Notes under the pieces: generated by a model
What the model saw: only the letters and a program-made list of their open reading frames with translations
What the model was told of the DNA's origin: nothing
Databases searched by the model: none
NCBI GenBank assembly: GCA_937899145.1
Contig: CALBPW010000335.1
Span: 1-15,930, forward strand
Source of the DNA: an uncultured Bacteroidota bacterium
Lineage (GTDB): Bacteria; Bacteroidota; Bacteroidia; Bacteroidales; SZUA-534
Direction of reading: 5' to 3'
Length of the DNA: 15,930 bases
Position numbers and translations under genes: made by a program
Part shown: piece after piece, positions 1 to 6,757 of the stretch
Numbering within the stretch: the first letter of the stretch is position 1
How the letters are laid out: the number at the start of each line of letters is the position of its first letter

Positions 1-562
1 AATCATAATCGGCAGACATCTGACGTGCCGATTCCTTAAGTTCCGCTAATTCCGATTTTAATTTTTGATATTTCCGAAAAACATCGGCGTAAGTAGTCAG
101 TAAATCAGCATTTCGCGCTGCCGCATCAACCACTTGCAACTGAAATTGATTATTGTTCAGTTCAAGATTTTCGTGTTGCGAGTGAATATCAATCAAATAT
201 CGTCCTAAAGACTTGAGATTGTTAACGTTAACTGGCGTATCGTTTACAAAAGCACGCGATTTTCCATTTGGCAAAAGTTCGCGTCTGATAATTGTTTCGT
301 CCTGATAATCAAGGTCTAAATCGGCAAATATTTTTTCAAGTGCGTATTGTTTAACATTAAAAATAGCCTCAACAACACATTTTTGCTCAGGATTTCCAAT
401 GGCAGCAGTGTCGGCGCGGTTGCCCAAAGCCAATGCCAATGCGCCCAAAAGAATTGATTTTCCTGCGCCCGTTTCGCCCGTCAATGTTGAAAAACCACGT
501 TCAAAATCAACCGTAAGTTGGTCGATAAGAGCATAATTTTGGATTTTAAGTTGAAGAAGCAT
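1..562 (-). CDS. recN: DNA repair protein RecN, N-terminal part (cut by window edge)
   Basis: This is the first 187 codons of a leftward gene that runs off the left edge; the start ATG is the complement of 560-562. The translation opens MLLQLKIQNYALIDQLTVDF and has a Walker A motif GETGAGKS at residues 29-36, followed by the region ending in DIHSQHENLEL that is characteristic of RecN. RecN is an SMC-like ATPase that acts early in double-strand break repair by recombination. The visible part is the N-terminal ATPase lobe and the beginning of the coiled coil (a Lys/Glu/Ala-rich stretch near the edge); the C-terminal Walker B lobe is outside the window. It lies 10 bp downstream of the small exported-protein gene on the same strand, so the two are probably co-transcribed. 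No defect is visible in the part present. Confidence 0.95.
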   Translation of the reverse strand, partial: MLLQLKIQNYALIDQLTVDFERGFSTLTGETGAGKSILLGALALALGNRADTAAIGNPEQKCVVEAIFNVKQYALEKIFADLDLDYQDETIIRRELLPNGKSRAFVNDTPVNVNNLKSLGRYLIDIHSQHENLELNNNQFQLQVVDAAARNADLLTTYADVFRKYQKLKSELAELKESARQMSADYD

Positions 563-572
563 TGGTAATCAT

Positions 573-1199
573 TTAATCGTTAATCGCTGAAATTGCCACC
601 CACAAAACGCCGCCAGTCAAAACGCCAAGCAAGCCCGAGCGGAAGCGTTGTTGACTGATTGCATATTGTGCGCCCACAATGTAATATTCATCGGCAGGAA
701 AATTGAATTTAGATTTGAGTTTTTTTGCCGATTTGCTTGTCTTCATTAACACGCCCAAATAGCCAAATGGCACGATAATTCCAACGGGAATGCTACCTGA
801 AATTTTGTCGTCAAATTCGATTGGAGGTATTGCAGCCGCTGCACCAACAGATGCAACTCCACCAGCAAACGCCCACCAACAAAAGCCTTTACGAAAGTCG
901 GCTTGTCCTCGCAGAAAGCTACGCATCTGACTGATTGTCAAATCGTCGTCAAATTCTTGAACATAAAACACACGCTCGCCCGAGGCTTTGTTGACAGAAA
1001 AAACCTTGCTTGCCGACTTATGGCGTTGTCTGCCTTTATATTGATAAGTTAAAATAGTGTCACCCTTAGCATTTACGCCAATTGCAGCATCTGAAATAAG
1101 TAATCGTTTGCCACGCATAAGCATTAAAGTGTCTTGTGCAAAAATGTTGTTACTCAAAAGCGCAAGAAACGCTAACAAGCTAATAATCTGATATTTCAT
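573..1199 (-). CDS. Exported/membrane protein of unknown function upstream of recN
   Basis: I do not recognise a named family for this 208-residue protein. It begins with a clear signal peptide (hydrophobic residues 5-20, likely cleavage after about residue 21, before QDTL). A short basic, beta-rich region follows (about residues 24-80: MRGKRLLISDAAIG, GDTILTYQY, SASKVFSV). It resembles in style the small Bacteroidota domain in which a 'KG..I..' strand set is followed by a '.V.SI' strand, but this is only a resemblance. The C-terminal half holds three hydrophobic stretches that could span a membrane (about 107-125, 135-152, 188-204), the first after two tryptophans. The start is the only reasonable ATG and directly precedes the signal peptide. 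The gene ends 10 bp before recN, suggesting an operon. A -7-like box lies about 30 bp upstream on the same strand. Confidence 0.8.
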   Translation of the reverse strand: MKYQIISLLAFLALLSNNIFAQDTLMLMRGKRLLISDAAIGVNAKGDTILTYQYKGRQRHKSASKVFSVNKASGERVFYVQEFDDDLTISQMRSFLRGQADFRKGFCWWAFAGGVASVGAAAAIPPIEFDDKISGSIPVGIIVPFGYLGVLMKTSKSAKKLKSKFNFPADEYYIVGAQYAISQQRFRSGLLGVLTGGVLWVAISAIND

Positions 1200-1228
1200 A
1201 GTATTTTACCGATTCGTTTTGCAAAGTT

Positions 1229-1236
1229 CAAATCTA
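1229..1236 (-). promoter_or_regulatory. Possible -7 box for the recN-side operon
   Basis: On the minus strand this reads TAGATTTG, an exact match to the Bacteroides -7 consensus TAnnTTTG, ending 29 bp upstream of the start codon at 1199. I see no good TTTG -33 element at the usual 19-21 bp distance, so the call is weak. Confidence 0.3.
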
Positions 1237-1360
1237 CAAAAAAAGCAACACCTATTTTGAATATTGGCACAAGCTCGAAAAAATTTTCTATCCAAAGCCA
1301 ATCTGCTTAATTTTTTCGTTTTTAAAGTGTAATTTTAAGCAAACTGAATAAGATAGAAAT

Positions 1361-1996
1361 ATGAAGTATAAACAATTCGTTTTCAATCCGATACAAGAAA
1401 ACACTTACATTATTTACGATGATACACACGAGGCTGCCATTATAGATGCCGGCAATTTCAACGAACGCGAAGACGCTGCAATTTCTGATTTTGCAGGCAG
1501 CAACAATCTGATAATCAAACCAATACTATGCACTCATTGTCATTGGGACCACATTTTTGGGCTCAATTGGGCCAAACAAACCTATAATGCCGAAATTTAT
1601 TGCCACGCAAACGATTTGCCATGGATTGACAATTTTGAGATGATTTGCCACTCATACGGATTTGGCGAGCGCAAGGGTGTTTATCCCGACAAATTTTACA
1701 ATAATGGCGACAAAGTGCATTTCGGAAACACAGAGCTAAAAGTGATTCACACACCCGGGCACTCACAAGGTGGAGTATCGCTATATTGCGAAAAAGATAA
1801 ACTGCTTTTTAGTGGCGACACCCTGTTTTACAACAGTATAGGTCGTGCCGACTTACCCGGTGGCGACGAGTTTCAACTTATAAATTCGATAAAAAACCAA
1901 CTTTTGCCACTCCCCGACGACACCCAAATTTTGCCAGGACATGGTTTAAATTCCACAATTGGTTTTGAAAAAATCAACAACCCTTATTTACAATAA
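1361..1996 (+). CDS. MBL-fold metallohydrolase, glyoxalase II-like
   Basis: This is a 211-residue cytosolic metallo-beta-lactamase-fold hydrolase with all the dinuclear metal ligands expected of the glyoxalase II-like branch: THCHWDH at 58-64 (H59, H61, D63, H64), TPGH ending in H134, SGDT with D153, and LPGH with H194. The length matches the short YcbL-type enzymes, which lack the C-terminal glutathione-binding extension of true glyoxalase II, so the substrate is probably a thioester or a related small ester but cannot be read from sequence. The start follows an AT-rich stretch with no Shine-Dalgarno, as usual in this phylum. It is divergent from the recN-side operon across 161 bp. Its stop codon is 1 bp before the likely ATG of the next gene, so the two are almost certainly co-transcribed and perhaps translationally coupled. 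Confidence 0.9.
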   Translation: MKYKQFVFNPIQENTYIIYDDTHEAAIIDAGNFNEREDAAISDFAGSNNLIIKPILCTHCHWDHIFGLNWAKQTYNAEIYCHANDLPWIDNFEMICHSYGFGERKGVYPDKFYNNGDKVHFGNTELKVIHTPGHSQGGVSLYCEKDKLLFSGDTLFYNSIGRADLPGGDEFQLINSIKNQLLPLPDDTQILPGHGLNSTIGFEKINNPYLQ

Positions 1997-1997
1997 T

Positions 1998-4900
1998 ATG
2001 GAAAACAAAAAATCAACCTTGACCGACAAAATGTTTGCCACAATTGGCCGAATAACAACCGAAGTTGGGCAAATGTCGGATTTAAGCATTATTCTACAAT
2101 ATATAACAAATTCATTATCAGTAGCTTTTGACAATTACAAAGATGTTTTTGTGTCAATAATCTACAATGGCATCAGCTATACAAATGGGCAATCATCGGC
2201 ATCGGTATATAAACTAACAACACCAATCAATGTAAACGGCGAAGTTAAAGGGACGATAGCATTTTCGATTGAAAAAACTGATAATCAAACTGATAGCAAT
2301 ACCGCACAATCGTTTATCAATAACATTGCAGAAATAATTGCTACGCAAGCAATTCGCCTGAAATACAGCACTTTAAAAATTCAAAACCGCGAACGACTGA
2401 AAGAACTTGACGCTATCAATTACACGACACAAATTATAAAACACGGGCTTCCTGTTGACGAAACTCTGCAAAGCATTTGCAACATGCTGCCACGCGCTTG
2501 GCTACATTCTGATTGGGCGGTTGCGCGAATCCGTTTTCAAGAAAAGCAATACGCAAGTTTCAATTTTGCGGTTACACAATGGGGTATGAATGAGCCATTT
2601 GCGACTATCGACAACAAAAAAGGAAACATAGAAATTTACTATTTGCGCGAGTTTGGTCAAAACGGCGAATCAATTTTTTTACCCGAAGAGCGCAACCTAC
2701 TTGCCAACATTGCGCGACTGATAACAGGCTATCTTAACAGCTTCAAAGGCAGCGAGATAATTCTGCAAAAAGCCGTTATCGATGTGCAGCAACACCGCAC
2801 CGAGCAACTTCGCCGCTCTCTATCGAAAGAGCACAAACCGCTGCAACAATATTTCAATCAGCAAATGATGGACAAGTACGTCTATCTTGATATGATGAAA
2901 TACAAAATCAAGCATATTCTCTTTGTATCAACACTTTACGATGCTTTTCTGCTCGAAAACGACGACACATTTTTCGAGAAATTTATGGGCGAGATTTATC
3001 AATACAGCCTCTTTTCGTTGCCGCGCATCACAGGCGTTTCAACCGAAGAAGACGCTCTCGAGATTATGGAAACGACCCCCATCGACCTTGTAATTCTGAT
3101 GGTTGGAATTGATAGGGAATCGCCTGTCAGACTGAGCGAAAAAATTAAGGAACTGAACGACTCTGTCCCTGTGTATCTTCTTGTAAATAAAAAAGATGAC
3201 GAAAAATATTTCGACAATCTGATTCCTACAATCTCATCGGTTGACAAAATGTTTGTCTGGACGGGCGACACATCAATCATCTTCGCCATTGTCAAGTCGA
3301 TAGAAGACAGCGTGAACGTTGCCAACGACACCAAAGTAGGATTGGTTCGCGTCATTCTGCTAATTGAAGACTCGCCCTCGTACTACTCACGATACTTGCA
3401 AATTCTGTATTCAATTGTTTTTGACCAAGTTCAGAAACTTTTGCCTGAGGTCGAAAAAAACGAACTTAACAAAATCACAAAAATCCGCTCGCGACCGAAA
3501 ATTTTGCACGCTCGAAACTATGAAGAAGCCATCGCCATATTTAACAAATACAAAGATTTTTTGCTTTGCGTAGTGTCAGATGTTGAGTTTGAATGGGGCG
3601 GAACAAAAGATAAAAACGCAGGATTAAAATTCGTGAAATACATGCGTGAACAGGTTTTCAGCGTCCCTGTAATTTTACAATCGACCGAAGATGTTGAAAT
3701 TGACAATTCGCCGGCAAACAAAATCTTCTTTATCAATAAAAACAGCAACACGCTATTCGACGACCTCCGCCGGCATCTTATAAAATACCTTGGCTACGGC
3801 GATTTTCTGTTCCGCACAAAGGACGGCAAGGATATTGGAATTGCGCACTCGCTCCGCGAATTTGAGATGCTGATTCATGATATTCCGCAAGACTCATTTG
3901 TACGCCATGCGGTTAAAAATCAGTACTCAATTTGGCTGATGGCGCGTGGCGAAATTCAACTTGCGCGCACCATCAACGCTATGCGCCTCGAAGACCGCAA
4001 CGACATTGAACAATCGCGCCAAGATGTGCTTGACGCAATCCGCATCTACCGCGAGCAAAAAAAGAAGGGCAAAGTGCTATCGTACGACGAAACATCAACC
4101 ATCGACGAACACAACATTGTACGATTTGCAGGCGGAACGATGGGCGGCAAAGGTCGCGGTTTGGCATTTATCGACGTGCTAATATACAACCTTGATTTGG
4201 GCGACCTCGCCAAACGCATCAACCTGCTAACGCCCACAACAGTAATCATCGGCACCGATGAATTTGACACTTTTATGGAGCGTAACAAACTGTATGTCAA
4301 GGTTATCGATACGGAAACATCATACCAGCGGCTACGCGAACTTTTCTATTATAGTAATTTGAGTTTGACACTCGAAAAGCGCGTTCGCGATTTTGTCAAC
4401 CACCTTGACAAGCCAATTGTTGTACGGTCGTCAAGCACATCAGAAGATTCTATAAATCAACCATTTGCAGGTGTTTTCGACACTTACATTATACCAAACA
4501 GCGAAGACAAGGAAAAGACATTCAAATTAGTTTGCGATGCCATAAAATTGGTGTACGCATCGGTTTACTCCGATCAAGCACAAGGCTATTTTAAGGCGAT
4601 AAATCACAAAATTGAAGGCGAAAAAATGGCTGTAATTCTTCAGGAACTTGTTGGAACACAGTTTGGCAACTACTATTATCCGCACATCAGCGGAGTGGCG
4701 CAATCGTACAACTTCTACCCCATTGCCGACATGAAACCCGAAGAAGGATACGCCGTAATTGCCATGGGGTTAGGCAGTTATGTAGTTGACGGCTGGAAGG
4801 CGTATCGTTTTTCGCCGCGCTATCCAAAGGTATCGATGTACACCACAAAATCGTTACTGCAAACCACACAAACGCAATTTTACGCACTCGACCTCTCCAT

Positions 4901-5789
4901 CACCGACCCCGATTTTCTTGCCAATGGCGAGCTTGCCGCTGTAAAAATGGTGGACATCTACGATGCTGAAAATCATGGTTCACTGAAGCATTTGGCATCG
5001 GTTTATAATGCTGACAACGACACCATAAGTCCGGGTATTGACGGATACGGACCAAGAGTATTGAATTTTGCTGATATTCTGCAATATAACTATTTTCCGC
5101 TTGCCGAGACCATTGACACTATACTTGGTGCAGTGCGCGATGCTTTCGGCTCGCCAGTTGAGATTGAATACGCTGTCAATCTTACCCCCGGACTTGACGG
5201 CAAACCATCGTTCTATCTACTTCAAATTAAACCGCTTATAGGAGCCGAAACCACAAAAATACCACCCGAAATATTTGCCCAAAAAGAACAAATGTGGCTG
5301 TACACTTCACAAAGTTTGGGCAATGGCATTGTTGACAACATAACCGATGTTATTTACATTGATAATAAGCTATTTAACAAATTAGAAACAATCGAAATGG
5401 TTGATGAGATAAGCCGATTGAACACAATGATGATTGAGGAAGGCAGAAAATATATATTGATTGGTCCGGGACGTTGGGGCACAAGCGACAGATTTTTGGG
5501 CGTGCCAGTCGACTGGTCGCAAATATCAAACGCCCGCATTATTGTTGAATTAGGACTTGATGGCTATCCGCTCGACTTCTCGCTCGGCTCGCACTTTTTC
5601 CACAATGTAACCTCGATGAACATTGGATATTTTGCTATACAAAATCATTCTGCAAACAATTTTATACGATGGGAAGTACTTGAAAATCAAGAATTAATAC
5701 AAAAGACAAAACATTTTCGCCATATTCGGTTTAAAAATCCTGTAAAAGTGTATATGGATGGAAAAGAAAAGATGGCGGGGATATGTTGA
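1998..5789 (+). CDS. GAF/receiver/PEP-synthase-type ATP-binding multidomain protein
   Basis: I choose ATG 1998 (1263 residues), 1 bp after the preceding stop; an in-frame ATG at 1959 would overlap the upstream gene by 38 bp and add a tail with no domain character. Seen in order: two GAF-like regions (about 10-125 and 130-250, the second ending EERNLLANIARLITGYL); a receiver-like region (about 303-440) with Met368 where the phospho-Asp would be; a second receiver-like region (about 451-600) with IEDSP (E457, D458), SD528 and K581, which looks phosphorylatable; then a PPDK_N/PEP-synthase ATP-binding domain with FAGGTMGGKGRG (710-721) and IVVRSSSTSEDS (807-818). The C-terminus carries GPGRWGTSD (1156-1164) and GSHFFHN (1197-1203). 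I see no phosphohistidine swivelling domain (GG.TSHAA) and no PEP-binding barrel, so it should not be called PEP synthase. Related proteins with the GRWG and GSHFF motifs are usually annotated only as PEP/pyruvate-binding domain proteins. It is probably a cytosolic signalling or regulatory ATP-dependent enzyme; the reaction is unknown. Confidence 0.85.
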   Translation: MENKKSTLTDKMFATIGRITTEVGQMSDLSIILQYITNSLSVAFDNYKDVFVSIIYNGISYTNGQSSASVYKLTTPINVNGEVKGTIAFSIEKTDNQTDSNTAQSFINNIAEIIATQAIRLKYSTLKIQNRERLKELDAINYTTQIIKHGLPVDETLQSICNMLPRAWLHSDWAVARIRFQEKQYASFNFAVTQWGMNEPFATIDNKKGNIEIYYLREFGQNGESIFLPEERNLLANIARLITGYLNSFKGSEIILQKAVIDVQQHRTEQLRRSLSKEHKPLQQYFNQQMMDKYVYLDMMKYKIKHILFVSTLYDAFLLENDDTFFEKFMGEIYQYSLFSLPRITGVSTEEDALEIMETTPIDLVILMVGIDRESPVRLSEKIKELNDSVPVYLLVNKKDDEKYFDNLIPTISSVDKMFVWTGDTSIIFAIVKSIEDSVNVANDTKVGLVRVILLIEDSPSYYSRYLQILYSIVFDQVQKLLPEVEKNELNKITKIRSRPKILHARNYEEAIAIFNKYKDFLLCVVSDVEFEWGGTKDKNAGLKFVKYMREQVFSVPVILQSTEDVEIDNSPANKIFFINKNSNTLFDDLRRHLIKYLGYGDFLFRTKDGKDIGIAHSLREFEMLIHDIPQDSFVRHAVKNQYSIWLMARGEIQLARTINAMRLEDRNDIEQSRQDVLDAIRIYREQKKKGKVLSYDETSTIDEHNIVRFAGGTMGGKGRGLAFIDVLIYNLDLGDLAKRINLLTPTTVIIGTDEFDTFMERNKLYVKVIDTETSYQRLRELFYYSNLSLTLEKRVRDFVNHLDKPIVVRSSSTSEDSINQPFAGVFDTYIIPNSEDKEKTFKLVCDAIKLVYASVYSDQAQGYFKAINHKIEGEKMAVILQELVGTQFGNYYYPHISGVAQSYNFYPIADMKPEEGYAVIAMGLGSYVVDGWKAYRFSPRYPKVSMYTTKSLLQTTQTQFYALDLSITDPDFLANGELAAVKMVDIYDAENHGSLKHLASVYNADNDTISPGIDGYGPRVLNFADILQYNYFPLAETIDTILGAVRDAFGSPVEIEYAVNLTPGLDGKPSFYLLQIKPLIGAETTKIPPEIFAQKEQMWLYTSQSLGNGIVDNITDVIYIDNKLFNKLETIEMVDEISRLNTMMIEEGRKYILIGPGRWGTSDRFLGVPVDWSQISNARIIVELGLDGYPLDFSLGSHFFHNVTSMNIGYFAIQNHSANNFIRWEVLENQELIQKTKHFRHIRFKNPVKVYMDGKEKMAGIC

Positions 5790-5803
5790 TATGCGTATTT
5801 CCA

Positions 5804-5813
5804 CCAAATTTGG
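5804..5813. repeat. 10-bp perfect palindrome in the intergenic gap
   Basis: CCAAATTTGG lies in the 100-bp gap between the multidomain ATP-binding gene and the LuxR-type regulator gene. It could be an operator or part of the promoter of the regulator, but a 10-bp AT-centred palindrome also occurs by chance. No convincing -33/-7 pair was found in this gap. Confidence 0.25.
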
Positions 5814-5889
5814 CACCATCGTATTGCAGAAAAACGAAAAAAAATTAGTATTGCAATGTGAAAGATTTGAAATTTAAAACCGCAATCTT

Positions 5890-6534
5890 ATGGTTTTTGT
5901 AGGATTATTTAGTCAACACAAACTGATACTCGACAGTGTAACTGCTTATTTATCAAACTATTCAGATATAAAAGTTGTAATCGCGACAGGCGATAAATCA
6001 GCCTTGTTCGAAAAAATGAAACAACATATTGTGCATGTGTTAGTTGTCAATATGTTTGAACTTTCAACCGCCGAACTAAACTTTATAATCGACGCAATGT
6101 TGAAATATCCGAAACTAAAAATTCTGCTACTGTCAAATGCCAACCGCGACGATGTTATTTTACGCTCAATCAAGGCTGGAGCCAAAGGCTACATCACCAT
6201 TGACGCCAATGGCAGCGAGCTTGCGCAAGCCATATACACACTGCGCATGGGGCACGATTATTTTAGCGACAGTATTACACAACTACTACTTAACCGATAC
6301 ATTTCAAACAATTTAGAAAGTGCCAATGACGATGAAGATGCACTTAGTGCGCGCCAAATCGAAATCTTAAAACTTTGGGGCGATGGTTTTAGCAATCAGG
6401 AAATTGCTGACAAACTGTTTATTAGCGTACGCACAGTTGAAACACACAAAAACCATATTATGCAAAAACTAAATTTGAAAAGCACTGTCGATTTAGTCAA
6501 ATACGCCATCAAGAGCAATATTATAAAACTTTGA
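5890..6534 (+). CDS. LuxR/NarL-type response regulator with a degenerate receiver
   Basis: This 214-residue protein has the NarL/FixJ architecture: a receiver fold (about 1-122), a linker, and a LuxR-type helix-turn-helix (about 150-212) with the expected signatures LSARQIEILKLWGDGFSNQE and IADKLFISVRTVETHKNHI. The DNA-binding half looks intact. The receiver half keeps the fold (LLLSNANRDD, AGAKGYITID) but has lost the phosphorylation site: the N-terminal acidic pair is replaced by FSQH (7-10), the phospho-acceptor position is Asn54 in VVNMFE, and the usual Lys of the GYLLKD motif is Ile104. It is therefore likely an atypical, phosphorylation-independent regulator responding to a ligand, a partner protein or its own abundance. 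It lies 100 bp after the multidomain ATP-binding protein and 223 bp before the transporter gene, both on the same strand; either could be a target or partner, but this is inference. Confidence 0.92.
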   Translation: MVFVGLFSQHKLILDSVTAYLSNYSDIKVVIATGDKSALFEKMKQHIVHVLVVNMFELSTAELNFIIDAMLKYPKLKILLLSNANRDDVILRSIKAGAKGYITIDANGSELAQAIYTLRMGHDYFSDSITQLLLNRYISNNLESANDDEDALSARQIEILKLWGDGFSNQEIADKLFISVRTVETHKNHIMQKLNLKSTVDLVKYAIKSNIIKL

Positions 6535-6678
6535 TATATAAAAACTTATTGTGTGCAGTTCGGGATTTTAATTCAGCAGTTTCGCCGATTACTCAACATT
6601 AAGAATACGCGTAAATTTCATACCAACTCATCACTATCCAAAATTACGTATTCCACTTATTTAGAATTGGCTTGGCAG

Positions 6679-6715
6679 ATTACATTTCGCTCTATCGGCT
6701 AAAATATTACATTTG
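6679..6715 (+). promoter_or_regulatory. Likely promoter of the DASS transporter, overlapping a direct repeat
   Basis: TACATTTG at 6708-6715 matches the Bacteroides -7 consensus TAnnTTTG exactly. Nineteen bp upstream is TTTC (6685-6688), one mismatch from the -33 consensus TTTG; spacing of 19-21 bp is what is expected. The start codon is 42 bp downstream of the -7 box. The same stretch holds a 9-bp direct repeat ATTACATTT (6679-6687 and 6706-6714, 27 bp apart), so each copy covers one promoter element; a regulator binding the repeat could compete with or contact RNA polymerase. Confidence 0.45.
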
Positions 6716-6757
6716 CGGCTCATTTTCAAAACTAAAAAATTAAAATAGCATTAAAAA

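Noticed and set aside
1959..1997. Upstream in-frame ATG for the multidomain ATP-binding protein
   Set aside because: It lies inside the metallohydrolase gene in another frame, and the 13 extra residues have no domain character. The ATG at 1998 directly follows the upstream stop and begins a normal soluble N-terminus.
1998..5789. Calling the protein phosphoenolpyruvate synthase (ppsA) or pyruvate phosphate dikinase
   Set aside because: The phosphohistidine domain and PEP-binding barrel are not visible; only the ATP-binding part is shared.
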